Assembly: GCF_001750145.1 (NCBI RefSeq)
Contig: NZ_CP015732.1
Location: 372,001 to 436,000, forward strand
Reading direction: 5' to 3'
From: Arthrobacter sp. U41
GTDB lineage: Bacteria > Actinomycetota > Actinomycetes > Actinomycetales > Micrococcaceae
DNA length: 64,000 nt
The translations under genes and the position numbers were made by a program. The notes beneath the pieces were generated by a model, which was not told the origin of the DNA, searched no databases, and saw only the letters and a list, made by a program, of their open reading frames with translations. Below, piece after piece: positions 44,180 to 52,842 of this stretch. Within the stretch, counting starts at the first letter, position 1, and each line of letters starts with the position of its first letter.

Positions 44180-45400
44180 CTAGACGTCGAAGTCGACGGT
44201 GACTTCCGGCGTCGTGGGGTGGGACTGGCAGGTGAGCACGTAGCCCTTATCCAGTTCGTCCTGCTCCAGCGCGTAGTTCTCATCCATGGTGACGGCACCG
44301 GTGACCACCTTGGCGCGGCAGGTTCCGCAGACGCCGCCGGCGCAGGCGAACGGCACGTCCGGGCGGACCCGCAGGGCCGCGTTGAGGATGGATTCGCGGG
44401 CGTGGGTGGGGCTGGCCACCTCGCCCTGGAGGCCGTCCAGCTTGAAGGTGATCTTGTAGGTTGCCTGGGACTCGTCCACAATCACGGGACGGCCGGCGTT
44501 GCCCTCGGGGCGGTCCGGCTTGCCGGTGGTGAAGAGTTCGAAGCGGATGTGGTCCGGGTTGACGCCGCGCTCGGCCAGGGTGTCCCGGCAGAGCTGGACG
44601 AGCTCGAAGGGCCCGCACAGGAACCACTCGTCGACGTCGTCGGCGTGGATCGCGGTCCCCAGCAGGGCCTGCAGTTTCTCCGCGTCGATCCGGCCGCTGA
44701 GCAGCGGGGCGATCCGTTGTTCGCGGGAGAGCACGTGGTGCAGGGCGAGCCGGGCCGGGTACTTGTCCTTCAGGTCGGCGAGCTCCTCGAGGAACATCAC
44801 GTCCATGGCGGCCTTGTTGGCGTAGACCAGGTCGAAGCGGGTTTCCGGGTGTGCCGCGAGCAGCGTGCGGGCAATCGCGATCACCGGGGTGATGCCGGAA
44901 CCGGCGGCAATCGCGACGAAGGAGCCCGGCTCCCCCGCCAGCTCCTCCGGATGGTTCATCGAGTTCATCAGGTTCTGCTCTTTGCCGTCGCGGCCGTGCT
45001 TGGACACGAACGCGCCCATCGGGCTCATGACGTCCAGGACGTCGCCGGCCTTGAGCTCGGCGTTCGCCCAGGTGGAGAACTGCCCGCCCAGGTCCTTCTT
45101 GATCGCGACCCGGATCTCGCTGCTGCCGTCCGCGAAGCTGCGCGGTTCGGCGCAGATCGAGTAGCTGCGCCGGATTTCCTTCGGCCCGCCGTTCTCATCC
45201 GGCAGCGTGGTGCGCAGGGCGACGTACTGGCCGGGGAGGTAATCGAACTGGCCGGCGAGCTCGGCCGGGACGCCGAAGGTGACCTCGATCGCGTCGTCGG
45301 TGAGCCGGCGGACCTCATCCACGGTCAACGGGTGGAAGGACGCGCGTCGGCGTCCGGTGGCTGCAGCCGTTTCAGCGGCGGTCTGGCGGACAACAGTCAT
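44180..45400 (-). CDS. paaE: Phenylacetyl-CoA epoxidase reductase subunit PaaE
   Basis: A 406-residue flavodoxin-reductase-type protein; ATG 45400 follows GGAACAGG. Order: FAD domain (YLPGQYVALRTTLPDE, RRSYSICAEP), NAD(P) domain (AAGSGITPVIAIARTLL), and a C-terminal plant-type 2Fe-2S ferredoxin (FACAGGVCGTCRAKVVTG with a fourth cysteine in LTCQSHP). It carries electrons from NADPH to the PaaAC diiron oxygenase. A 14-base gap separates it from paaD. Confidence 0.93.
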   Translation of the reverse strand: MTVVRQTAAETAAATGRRRASFHPLTVDEVRRLTDDAIEVTFGVPAELAGQFDYLPGQYVALRTTLPDENGGPKEIRRSYSICAEPRSFADGSSEIRVAIKKDLGGQFSTWANAELKAGDVLDVMSPMGAFVSKHGRDGKEQNLMNSMNHPEELAGEPGSFVAIAAGSGITPVIAIARTLLAAHPETRFDLVYANKAAMDVMFLEELADLKDKYPARLALHHVLSREQRIAPLLSGRIDAEKLQALLGTAIHADDVDEWFLCGPFELVQLCRDTLAERGVNPDHIRFELFTTGKPDRPEGNAGRPVIVDESQATYKITFKLDGLQGEVASPTHARESILNAALRVRPDVPFACAGGVCGTCRAKVVTGAVTMDENYALEQDELDKGYVLTCQSHPTTPEVTVDFDV

Positions 45401-45414
45401 GGGGCACCTGTTCC

Positions 45415-45939
45415 TTACAAAACTTTGAAGTAGTCGAACGGTTCCTTGCAGTCCTGGCAGACGTACAGCGCCTTGCAGGAGGTGGAACCGAAGCGGGTGA
45501 GTTCCTTGGTGTTCAACGATGAACACTGCGGGCATTTGACGGCGAGGGACAGCCGGACCGGCCCGGCGTGCCGCACGGCCGCCGAGTGGCCCGACGGCGG
45601 GGCGATGCCGTATTCCTGGAGCTTGGCCTTGCCTGACTCGGTCATCCAGTCCGTGGTCCACGCCGGGGAGAGCACCAGCTCAACCCGGACGTGGGGGTAG
45701 CCGGCATTGTGGAACGCCGTGGTGAGGTCGTCCCGGATGGCGTCCATCGCGGGGCAGCCGGAGTAGGTCGGCGTGATGGTGACCTGGACCGCGGGAACCT
45801 GCCCGCCGTCGTCGAACAACTGGACGTTCCGGAGAATCCCCAGGTCCGCGACCGTGAGGACGGGGATCTCCGGATCGCAGACCGTGGCCGCGATGTCCCA
45901 GGCCTTCTGCTCGGCCGTCTTGGTGTCCATCTCAGGCAT
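45415..45939 (-). CDS. paaD: Phenylacetate degradation protein PaaD (MIP18/DUF59 family)
   Basis: A 174-residue protein with the DUF59 N-terminus (VCDPEIPVLTVADLGILRNV, PTYSGCPAMDAIRDDL) and a C-terminal zinc-ribbon-like part with CPQCSSLNTKELTRFGSTSC and CQDCKEPFDYFKVL. PaaD is needed for maturation of the iron centres of the epoxidase. The paaC start is two bases upstream. Confidence 0.92.
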   Translation of the reverse strand: MPEMDTKTAEQKAWDIAATVCDPEIPVLTVADLGILRNVQLFDDGGQVPAVQVTITPTYSGCPAMDAIRDDLTTAFHNAGYPHVRVELVLSPAWTTDWMTESGKAKLQEYGIAPPSGHSAAVRHAGPVRLSLAVKCPQCSSLNTKELTRFGSTSCKALYVCQDCKEPFDYFKVL

Positions 45940-45941
45940 GA

Positions 45942-46883
45942 TTACCAGCTTGCTCCGGGGTACTCGCGGGCGAGCACCTGCATTTCGGCGAGGATGTAAC
46001 CGAGGTGCTCGGAGTGCAGTCCCTTGCGTCCGCCGCCGGGGGCGGGCTGGACCTTGGGGACGTCGAGTTCGGCCTCGGCGAGGACCTCGCCGGTAAGCCG
46101 GTCGAAATCGGCGCGCAGGCTGGACGGCTCGACGGCGGCACCGGCCGCGGCGAGGCGGGCGGTGAGTTCATCGTCGCGGAACAGCTCGTCCACGTAGGGC
46201 CAGACGACTTTGAAGCCGTGGATCATCTTCTCGCGGGACTCATCCGTGCCCTGGGCCAGGCGCAGCACCCACTGGGCGCTGTGGTCGCGGTGGTAATCCA
46301 CTTCCTTGACGGCCTTGGCGGCGATGCCGGCCAGGGTGGCGTCGGTGGACTCCACCAGGCGGCGGTACAGCTCGAACTGGTAGTAGCTGACGACGAACTG
46401 GCGGGCGATGGTGACGGCAAAGTCACCGTTCGGGATTTCGAAGATCTCCACGGAACGGAACTCGGGCTCGCGGCGGAAGTACGCGAGGTCATCCTCGCTC
46501 CGACCGTCGAGCCCGCCGGCGTAGCTGAGGAAGGACCGGGCGTGACCCAGCTGGTCCAGGGCGATGTTGCCGAGGGCGATGTCCTCCTCGAGCTCCGGGG
46601 CGCGGGAGATCCAGTGGCCAAGGCGCTGCGCGAGGATCAGCGCGTCATCGCCCAGGCGCAGGGCGAACTCGGCGACGTCCTCGCTCGGATTGGCGGTGCC
46701 GCGGCTGACGGCCAGGGCGATGTCCTCCGGGCGGAGGGCGTTGCCGGGGGTGATGCGGGTGGCGCTGGCCGTGGCCTCGCCGCTGCCGCTGGCTGCCTTG
46801 ACGCCGACGGAGACGTCCCCGTGGCCGGAGGCTTCTTCTTCTGCGGGGGCCGCTGCGGCCGCGGTTTCAGGTGAGGTGCTCAC
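45942..46883 (-). CDS. paaC: Phenylacetyl-CoA epoxidase structural subunit PaaC
   Basis: A 313-residue ferritin-like protein with GTG start at 46883 overlapping the paaB stop (GTGA). The first 60 residues are an Ala/Ser-rich extension not needed for the fold. Then EFALRLGDDALILAQRLGHW, ALDQLGHARSFLSYAG and KEVDYHRDHSAQWVLRL follow the family. PaaC pairs with PaaA; it has lost a functional diiron site in the characterised enzyme. Confidence 0.92.
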   Translation of the reverse strand: MSTSPETAAAAAPAEEEASGHGDVSVGVKAASGSGEATASATRITPGNALRPEDIALAVSRGTANPSEDVAEFALRLGDDALILAQRLGHWISRAPELEEDIALGNIALDQLGHARSFLSYAGGLDGRSEDDLAYFRREPEFRSVEIFEIPNGDFAVTIARQFVVSYYQFELYRRLVESTDATLAGIAAKAVKEVDYHRDHSAQWVLRLAQGTDESREKMIHGFKVVWPYVDELFRDDELTARLAAAGAAVEPSSLRADFDRLTGEVLAEAELDVPKVQPAPGGGRKGLHSEHLGYILAEMQVLAREYPGASW

Positions 46884-47185
46884 AGGTGCTTCACGCCCTC
46901 GCTCTTGGTGTAGTACGTCGCGTGCCGGTAGTCCTTGCCCTGGGGCGACTCGAAGAACGAGCCCTTGGAGTCCGGATCGCTGGAGGCGATGGCGTCAGCC
47001 GGGACAACCCAGATGGAGACACCCTCGTTGCGGCGGGTGTACAGGTCACGGGCGTTGCGCAGGGCCATGGCGGCGTCCGGCGCGTGCAGGGAGCCGGCGT
47101 GGACGTGGGAGAGGCCGCGGCTGGAGCGGACGAAGACTTCCCAGATGGGCCAGACGTTACCTGCGTGCGGTTCGGGGGTGGTCAT
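46880..47185 (-). CDS. paaB: Phenylacetyl-CoA epoxidase subunit PaaB
   Basis: A 101-residue small subunit. [40 protein letters not shown] and [13 protein letters not shown] are typical PaaB text. It bridges PaaAC heterodimers. It overlaps paaA and paaC by four bases each. Confidence 0.93.
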   Translation of the reverse strand: MTTPEPHAGNVWPIWEVFVRSSRGLSHVHAGSLHAPDAAMALRNARDLYTRRNEGVSIWVVPADAIASSDPDSKGSFFESPQGKDYRHATYYTKSEGVKHL

Positions 47186-48213
47186 GCTGCGGATTCCTTT
47201 TCTGCTTGCTTGCGGCTCTGCTTTTCCGCGTAGGCGGCGGCGGCTTCGCGGACCCAGGTGCCGTTGTTGTGTGCTTCGCGGCGCCGTTCCAGGCGCTGGG
47301 CGTTGCAGGGGCCGCGGCCGGCGAGGACTTCGTGGAATTCATCCCAGTCCAGCGGGCCGTGCTCCCATTTCTTGGTCTCTTCGTTGAAACGGATGTCCTT
47401 GTCCGGGAGGGTGAGCTCCAGGACCTTGACCTGCTCCATCATCATGCCGACGAAGCGGTTGCGCAGTTCGTCGTTGCTGAAGCGCTTGATGTTCCAGGCC
47501 ATGGACTGCTTGGAGTTGGGCGAGTCGTCATCCGGCGGGCCGAACATCATCAGGGCCGGGGCGTACCAGCGGTTGACCGCTTCCTGGGCCATCTGCTTCT
47601 GCTCGGGGGTGCCGTGGGAGAGTTCCAGCAGGATCTCGAAGCCCTGGCGCTGGTGGAAGGATTCTTCCTTGCAGACGCGGACCATGGCGCGGCCGTAGGG
47701 GCCGAAGGAGGCGCGGCAGAGCGGCACCTGGTTGGCGATCGCGGCGCCGTCGACCATCCAGCCGATGGCACCCATGTCCGCCCAGGTCCGTGCCGGGTAG
47801 TTGAAGATGGAGGAGTACTTGGCCTTGCCGTCCATCAGGTCCTGGTTCATCTGGTCCCGCGGCTGGCCGAGGGTTTCGGCGGCGGAGTACAGGTACAGGC
47901 CGTGGCCGGCCTCGTCCTGGACCTTGGCCATCAGGATGGCCTTGCGCTTGAGGCTGGGGGCGCGGGAGATCCAGTTGGCTTCCGGCTGCATGCCGATGAT
48001 CTCCGAGTGCGCGTGCTGTGAGATCTGGCGCAGCAGGGTCTTGCGGTATGCCGGGGGCATCCAGTCGCGGGGTTCGATCCGCGAGTCTTCCGCCATGACT
48101 TTGTCGAAGTATGCCTGGCCTTCAGCGTCACGCCGGGCCGCATCTTCGAGGCTCTGTTCGTGCCGTGCCGCTGTTGGCTCTCCGGGCACTGACTGCAGGG
48201 TCTGCGCTGCCAT
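47182..48213 (-). CDS. paaA: Phenylacetyl-CoA epoxidase catalytic subunit PaaA
   Basis: A 343-residue diiron oxygenase subunit; ATG 48213 follows TAGGAGC. It carries the ferritin-like four-helix text [40 protein letters not shown] (Glu/His ligands) and [20 protein letters not shown] (second ligand set). It oxidises the ring of phenylacetyl-CoA to the 1,2-epoxide. First gene of paaABCDE. Confidence 0.95.
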   Translation of the reverse strand: MAAQTLQSVPGEPTAARHEQSLEDAARRDAEGQAYFDKVMAEDSRIEPRDWMPPAYRKTLLRQISQHAHSEIIGMQPEANWISRAPSLKRKAILMAKVQDEAGHGLYLYSAAETLGQPRDQMNQDLMDGKAKYSSIFNYPARTWADMGAIGWMVDGAAIANQVPLCRASFGPYGRAMVRVCKEESFHQRQGFEILLELSHGTPEQKQMAQEAVNRWYAPALMMFGPPDDDSPNSKQSMAWNIKRFSNDELRNRFVGMMMEQVKVLELTLPDKDIRFNEETKKWEHGPLDWDEFHEVLAGRGPCNAQRLERRREAHNNGTWVREAAAAYAEKQSRKQAEKESAA

Positions 48214-48238
48214 GGTTGCTCCTATGCATTTCCGATAA

Positions 48239-48261
48239 ATAATTACCGACCGTTCGTTCAG
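48239..48261. promoter_or_regulatory. Possible TetR/PaaR-type operator before paaA
   Basis: The minus strand carries AACGAACGGTCGGTAATT, an imperfect palindrome close to the CGnnCGGT-centred motif described for actinobacterial PaaR regulators, 30 bases upstream of paaA. paaR itself is not in the window. The consensus is recalled from Corynebacterium, so the match is suggestive only. Confidence 0.5.
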
Positions 48262-48345
48262 GATATGCGGAAGGCGGGAGATGCGTCAAGCACCGGGGCT
48301 GAACCGGGGCGCTTTGGAGCGGATGGCCGGTGGTAGCTTGAACTC

Positions 48346-49062
48346 GTGAAGATCGGCACCGGCAAGCAGCTCCCCCTCTGGGCCTCCGTGGCCCGGAACA
48401 TGCTCATTGCCCTGGTGGCCGTGTCCCTGGTCCAGGGGTTCCTGGTGAAGGCCTACCGGATCCCGTCCGGATCCATGGAGCCGACGCTGCAGGGTTCTTC
48501 GGACGGCGGCGACAGAATCCTGGTGAACCGGCTCGCCTACGCCGGGTCAGAGCCGCGCACCGGCGACATCGTGGTGTTCACCCGGCCGGAGAGCTGGCAG
48601 GCGGAATCTGGGGTGCCACGCAGCGGCGGGGTGGCCGGGCTGGCCCGTTCCTTCGGCGACGTGACCGGGATCGGGCCCTCCAACGAGCAGTTCCTGGTGA
48701 AGCGGGTGGTTGCGAGCGGCGGCCAAACCATCAGCTGCTGCGGGGACGACGGCAAACTGCGCATCGACGGCCTGCCGCTGGACGAACCCTATGTTTTTGA
48801 GGACCTGCCGTTTGCCGCTGGCAGCCTGGACTGCCAGGGCAGCCCCCAGTCGCTGCGGTGTGTTCCCTCGTTCACCGTTCCTGAAGGTGAGCTGGTGGTG
48901 CTGGGCGACCATCGGTCCAACTCGGTGGATTCCGCCATCGCCTGCCGGAGCCTGACTGGTGAGGCCGGCGGGGACTGCGTCAGGACCGTTGGCGCCACGG
49001 CCGTCGTCGGCCAGGTGGCGGGCAGGTTCTGGCCGCTGAACCGTTTTGGTGGAGTGGGCTGA
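48346..49062 (+). CDS. lepB: Signal peptidase I
   Basis: A 238-residue protein starting at GTG 48346. One N-terminal membrane anchor (LIALVAVSLVQGFLVKAY), then YRIPSGSMEPTL with catalytic Ser43, DRILVNRLAY, VVFTRP, QFLVKRVVASGGQ with the general-base Lys119, and GDHRSNSVDS. It cleaves signal peptides outside the membrane. It has unusual inserts between the second and third motifs (residues 82-113). It is convergent with the BY-kinase gene and shares the terminator. Confidence 0.92.
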   Translation: MKIGTGKQLPLWASVARNMLIALVAVSLVQGFLVKAYRIPSGSMEPTLQGSSDGGDRILVNRLAYAGSEPRTGDIVVFTRPESWQAESGVPRSGGVAGLARSFGDVTGIGPSNEQFLVKRVVASGGQTISCCGDDGKLRIDGLPLDEPYVFEDLPFAAGSLDCQGSPQSLRCVPSFTVPEGELVVLGDHRSNSVDSAIACRSLTGEAGGDCVRTVGATAVVGQVAGRFWPLNRFGGVG

Positions 49063-49077
49063 CTTCTCCCGGACAGC

Positions 49078-49124
49078 AAAGATCCCCCGGAGCGGCTTTG
49101 AACTGCTCCGAGGGGATCTTTTCG
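49078..49124. terminator. Bidirectional terminator between lepB and the BY-kinase gene
   Basis: AAAGATCCCC...GGAGC pairs with GCTCC...GGGGATCTTT, a stem of about 16 pairs with one mismatch and an 11-base loop. T-runs leave on the plus side (TTTTCG) and, read on the minus strand, TTTGCTG. It lies between two convergent genes, so it can serve both. Confidence 0.85.
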
Positions 49125-49128
49125 CTTG

Positions 49129-50595
49129 CTAGCGCACGGGCTGCGACTCCGGCTCGCGGGACTGATATGCGGTGTAGTACCGGTACGAATCCGCCCCGGT
49201 GGTGGGCACCCGGTTGAGGATCGTGCCAAGTACGTTGCCGTTGACCCGCCCCAGGTTGCCGAGCGACTTCCCAAGCTCCTCATCGGTGGTCTTCCCGGAC
49301 CTGATAACAACAATTGCTCCGTCGGCAATGCGGGTGAGGACGGCGGCGTCCGTGACGGGAAGCAGCGGCGGGGCGTCGACGAGCACAATGGCGTCCTGCG
49401 CGAGCGTTCTGAGCAGAGTCTTCATGGCCTGCGAGCCCAGCAGCTCGCTGGGGTTCGGCGGGATCCGGCCGGAGCCGAGTACCCGCAGGTTGGGCATCGC
49501 GCTCCATTCCTGCAGCACGTCCTCCAGCTCGGCGTGGCCGCTCAGGACGTCGGTGACCCCGACCCCGGGGACCAGGTTGAAAACATCTACCAACGTGGGG
49601 CGGCGCAGATCGCCGTCGACCACCACCACGTTCTCGCCCGCGGCGGCCATGGTGACCGCCAGGTTGGCCGTCACCGTCGACTTGCCCTCGGCCGGAACGG
49701 AACTGGTCACCACGATGATCCGCGGGGGATTGTCGACGTCGACATACTGAAGGTTTGTCCGGAGCTCCCGCAGGGCCTCGGTGATCGCATGCGATCCTTC
49801 GCCTGCGGCGACCGGGCTGAACCCGTCGTCCAGTACGGTGCTTTTGCCATCCAGGCGGTGGTCCACCGGGAGCGTGCCCAGCACGGGCACGCCGAAGCGG
49901 CGCTCGATCGCCGTGGCGCTGCGGAGCCGGCGGTCCAGTCGGTGGCGAATGAGTGCATAAGCGAGCCCGAGAGCCAGGCCGGCCAAAGCTCCGATGGCCA
50001 GCGACAACTTCACATTGGGGGAAGTCGGGGCCGTCGGCAGCGTGGCTTCGCCCAGCGGAACCACACGAATTACCGGAACAGGAATGACGTCCGAGCCTTC
50101 CACCGCGGGGATGCTTTCCAGCTCCTTGACCTGCTCGGCCAGGCCCATGACCCAAGCATCCGCGACCTTTCGGGCCATTTCTGGGTTAGTGGACGTTGCG
50201 GTCACGGCAAGCTGGGCGCTTTCCTTCGGCACGGCCACGGTGACGGAGCCCAGCAGCGCGTCGGGCGATGTGGTGAGGCCCAGCGAGGTGACGACGCGCT
50301 CGGCCACGAGCCTGGACTTGGCCACAGACTCGTACTTGGCGGCCTTGGTCTGGGCCAGATTCTCGCTCATGAGCGAAAGGCTGAGGTTGTCCGAGCCGCC
50401 GGCCACCACGATCCCGCTGGACTGTGCGGCGTAAATCTTCGGCTGCAGGAGGGTCCAGCAGAAGGCGAGCACGGTCAGCGCAAGGGTGAACGCCAGAATG
50501 CCCTTCCAGCGGGCCCGCGCGATGCGCAGGTAGTCCTCCAGCGCCAGTCCCGCCGAAGTTTGACCGCTGTTGTCGGCCGTTTCAAAACCAGTCAC
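49129..50595 (-). CDS. Polysaccharide co-polymerase fused to BY-type tyrosine kinase, second copy
   Basis: A 488-residue protein. GTG 50595 follows GGGGGAGAGG. Wzz-like N-terminus (EDYLRIARARWKGILAF) with a first membrane helix, an outside domain, a second helix (LSLAIGALAGLALGLAYALI), then the kinase domain: Walker A TSSVPAEGKSTVTANLAVTM, Walker A' VVVDGDLRRPTLVDVFN and Walker B AIVLVDAPPLLPVTDAAVLT. Tyrosines near the C-terminus (DSYRYYTAY) are probable autophosphorylation sites. It is the same architecture as the protein at 19977 but clearly diverged. Next door lie an HprK-like kinase and a tyrosine phosphatase. Confidence 0.9.
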   Translation of the reverse strand: MTGFETADNSGQTSAGLALEDYLRIARARWKGILAFTLALTVLAFCWTLLQPKIYAAQSSGIVVAGGSDNLSLSLMSENLAQTKAAKYESVAKSRLVAERVVTSLGLTTSPDALLGSVTVAVPKESAQLAVTATSTNPEMARKVADAWVMGLAEQVKELESIPAVEGSDVIPVPVIRVVPLGEATLPTAPTSPNVKLSLAIGALAGLALGLAYALIRHRLDRRLRSATAIERRFGVPVLGTLPVDHRLDGKSTVLDDGFSPVAAGEGSHAITEALRELRTNLQYVDVDNPPRIIVVTSSVPAEGKSTVTANLAVTMAAAGENVVVVDGDLRRPTLVDVFNLVPGVGVTDVLSGHAELEDVLQEWSAMPNLRVLGSGRIPPNPSELLGSQAMKTLLRTLAQDAIVLVDAPPLLPVTDAAVLTRIADGAIVVIRSGKTTDEELGKSLGNLGRVNGNVLGTILNRVPTTGADSYRYYTAYQSREPESQPVR

Positions 50596-50680
50596 GCTAA
50601 GGTCCTCTCCCCCGTGCCTGGCCCCAACGACCCACACGAAAAGTTACTGTACGGTACGGTGACCGCGTTTGATGTGCACG

Positions 50681-51871
50681 TTAACCGCGCTGGAGCATTC
50701 CCTGCCGGACGAGTCCGTCCACGGCTGCATCGAGCAGGGCCTCGTAGCCTTCCGGCAGTCCATGCTCGGCTTCGATCCGGCTCGCCAGAGTTTGCATCGA
50801 GACTGGCCGCAGGGCGGATTTCCAGATGATGGGTCCTATTCCACTGAGCTGGGTGAGTTCGGCTTCCGTCAGGACCAGCAGGTCCCCGCCGATCTCCACC
50901 GCGTCAACTGCATGGGTCCTTTGCACCCAGCCCGCGGGGATTGGTTCTTGTGGTTTTTCTCCGGCGGGGTCTGCAGCTTGTTCCACTTCCGGCCCCAACT
51001 CCCCCAGTGCGGGTGACCATGCCTGGGCCTCCGACGGGTTGGCCGGCACCGTAAGAAAAAGCGGCGCGAGGCTGTCCTTCAGGTCAGCAGCTTCGGAATA
51101 GCTGACCCGGAACACTCCGCCCACGCTGTCAATCAGCCGGCAGAGCGATTGAAGCGGCTGGGCCACCGCAGCCTGGGAGGACGTGTCCGGAATGAGCGCC
51201 AGCACAGCCTCCACCAGGGGGACCGGTCCGATGACGGGCAGCTGGTGGTCCGCGCCGGCAACCCTGTCGAGCAGTGCGATGGCCGCGATACGGGGATTGT
51301 CCGAGGCGACCTGCAGGCCCAGCTCGTCCGGTCCAACCTGCAGTTTGGCGGCACCGGGCGTTGCCTGCTTAACGGACAACGGCTTGGGGTACGGCAGGAC
51401 AGTCCCGTCCGCCCGGATGGCGACGGTTTCGTCAGTTATGTAGCCGAAGGTCCGGGCGAGCTGCGACGAGGCCGTCGTCTTCCCGGTGCCGGACTTTGCG
51501 ACCAGGGCAATGACGGCTCCCCCAGGATCCGCGACTCCGCAGGCGTGCAGCATGGTCAGATCGCCGGCACGCTCGAGGATGGCGGCGATAGTGACTTCAG
51601 AGGTCACGGCCTCGGCCAATCCCTCGAAGGTGTCCGAGCCGAGGTGTCTCGCGCCGGCGTTCGGCAGCTTGGATTCAAAGTGGAGGGAGGCAGTGAAGGG
51701 TAAGCCTGAGGTGCCGGGCTCCACTTCCGGCACGAAGGGGCGCGGATCCCCCAGGCATCGACTCCAGGCCTCAGCCATCGAATGCCTCTGTCCGGCCGTG
51801 ACGGCTGATCCCCAAACAACGGTGAAGCTTGTGCCCAACACGTCAAGGTTCAAGTCGCCCGGTGCCCTCAA
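50681..51871 (-). CDS. HprK-like kinase domain fused to a PqqD-like domain
   Basis: A protein of up to 396 residues; the start is uncertain (TTG 51871 or later GTG). N-terminal region about 1-110 without clear motif. Then an HPr-kinase-like P-loop core: ALVAKSGTGKTTASSQLART (Walker A near residues 124-133), GYITDETVAIRADG with an acidic pair, and AIALLDRV. A Pro/Glu-rich linker (about 295-313) leads to a C-terminal 80-residue PqqD-like domain: VDAVEIGGDLLVLTEAELTQ, GIGPIIWKSALR, LASRIEAEHGLPEGYEALLD and VDGLVRQGMLQ. Separate HprK-like and PqqD-like genes are known together in HPr-rel-A type cassettes; here they are one chain. Phosphate acceptor unknown. Confidence 0.75.
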   Translation of the reverse strand: MRAPGDLNLDVLGTSFTVVWGSAVTAGQRHSMAEAWSRCLGDPRPFVPEVEPGTSGLPFTASLHFESKLPNAGARHLGSDTFEGLAEAVTSEVTIAAILERAGDLTMLHACGVADPGGAVIALVAKSGTGKTTASSQLARTFGYITDETVAIRADGTVLPYPKPLSVKQATPGAAKLQVGPDELGLQVASDNPRIAAIALLDRVAGADHQLPVIGPVPLVEAVLALIPDTSSQAAVAQPLQSLCRLIDSVGGVFRVSYSEAADLKDSLAPLFLTVPANPSEAQAWSPALGELGPEVEQAADPAGEKPQEPIPAGWVQRTHAVDAVEIGGDLLVLTEAELTQLSGIGPIIWKSALRPVSMQTLASRIEAEHGLPEGYEALLDAAVDGLVRQGMLQRG

Positions 51872-52050
51872 TCAGTCTCACCAATCCGGCAACGCCTCAG
51901 TAAATTGAATCCTTCTACCAGCCGGCGCCCGCACGGCCAGAACCCTCCCGGCATGGCGCCCCCAACATGATCCCGGCATTTTGCTTCTGGCCATTAGATC
52001 ACTTGTGGAATGCCGCCCGGACCATAATTTGGTGGCGGGAAGGAGTGTTA
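51872..52050. other. Intergenic region between HprK-like and secreted-protein genes
   Basis: About 180 bases between two minus-strand genes. No strong hairpin, no promoter boxes that I can defend. It may carry the promoter of the HprK-PqqD gene. Confidence 0.35.
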
Positions 52051-52641
52051 CTAGGTCAGTGTGATTTCAGAGCTGGCTGCCGGCGCGGCGGGGTGGGTGA
52101 GCGTTACCGTGATGGCGTATTTGCCGCCCGTAGCCAATTTCGCTCCGAGGTACTTGAACCCCCCGAGGTTAAAGATCTGGGATGCGCCGCCGGCAAGGCC
52201 GATCGAGTAAAAGATGGGGGCCGTGAAAACGTTGCCCGAGAAACTTCCCGCAGCCCCGGCTGTCGGCGTTGTCGTTTCAAACCCAACCCCCGTTGCGCCA
52301 GTGGTAACAGGCTGGATGGTGACAAAGCCCTGAATCGTGCCGGTGGGAACAGTTGAGGTGTTCTTGATTGTGAATTCCGCCGGGGCCAACCCACTCCTGT
52401 TCTGACCGGGCACCGGGTTCTCAACCCGAGTGAACGTGGCGCCAGCCGGAGCCTTAGCAAAGGACGCTGCAGCCGTAGCGGTCGTCGTAGACGCCGCAGC
52501 CGCAGCGGTCGTCGTAGACGCCGCAGCCGCAGGCGCTGCAATGGCTGCCGCGATGACGGGCACGCTCCACGCGGCGGTCTTTACAACGGTCCGGCGGTCG
52601 AAACTGGCTTTCGGTGCGGCCAGGCTCTTAATCTCCGACAT
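52051..52641 (-). CDS. Small secreted protein with Tat-like signal and Ala/Thr-rich stalk
   Basis: A 196-residue protein; ATG 52641 follows GGGGTAGAAG. Residues 15-18 are DRRT inside FDRRTVVKTAAWSVPVIAAA, a twin-arginine followed by a hydrophobic segment, so a Tat-type or ordinary signal with probable cleavage at APAAA-AS. Next comes an Ala/Thr repeat (ASTTTAAAAASTTTATAAAS) then a beta-rich domain of about 125 residues (GLAPAEFTIKNTSTVPTGTI, SNVFTAP-like strands, YAITVTLTHPAAP). No wall anchor. I do not recognise the family. Its place beside the HprK-PqqD gene and lepB makes it a candidate client of that system. Confidence 0.65.
   Translation of the reverse strand: MSEIKSLAAPKASFDRRTVVKTAAWSVPVIAAAIAAPAAAASTTTAAAAASTTTATAAASFAKAPAGATFTRVENPVPGQNRSGLAPAEFTIKNTSTVPTGTIQGFVTIQPVTTGATGVGFETTTPTAGAAGSFSGNVFTAPIFYSIGLAGGASQIFNLGGFKYLGAKLATGGKYAITVTLTHPAAPAASSEITLT
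52481..52533 (+). repeat. 27-base tandem repeat in the secreted-protein gene
   Basis: The unit beginning GTCGTCGTAGACGCCGCAG at 52481 is repeated at 52508 almost perfectly, preceded by a decayed third copy near 52463. It encodes the Ala/Thr-rich stalk. Such in-frame repeats can change number by slippage, which would vary the stalk length by 9 residues per unit. Confidence 0.75.
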
Positions 52642-52842
52642 CTTCTACCCCAAGTTCTAATGCGGCGGAGAAAACCCCTGTGCGGGCGCGCTCCTGCCGA
52701 GCGTTTCGGCAGCCTTTGCCGAGTGTACGCAGGAAAGCATGATTCTTCAATATCAAGCTTCTTTATTATCAAGAACAACAGAACGCGGCCCTATCTCCTT
52801 CCAACCGTCACGGCGGTGAAGGCGCGGCTAGACTCGGAAACC

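Noticed and set aside
43363..44481. Extended start for the enoyl-CoA hydratase gene
   Set aside because: The extra 113 codons overlap paaE in another frame and read as Ser/Pro/Arg-rich shadow; ATG 44142 has a good ribosome site.
52481..52533. Tandem repeat as a CRISPR array
   Set aside because: Units are directly adjacent with no spacers and lie in frame within a coding sequence.
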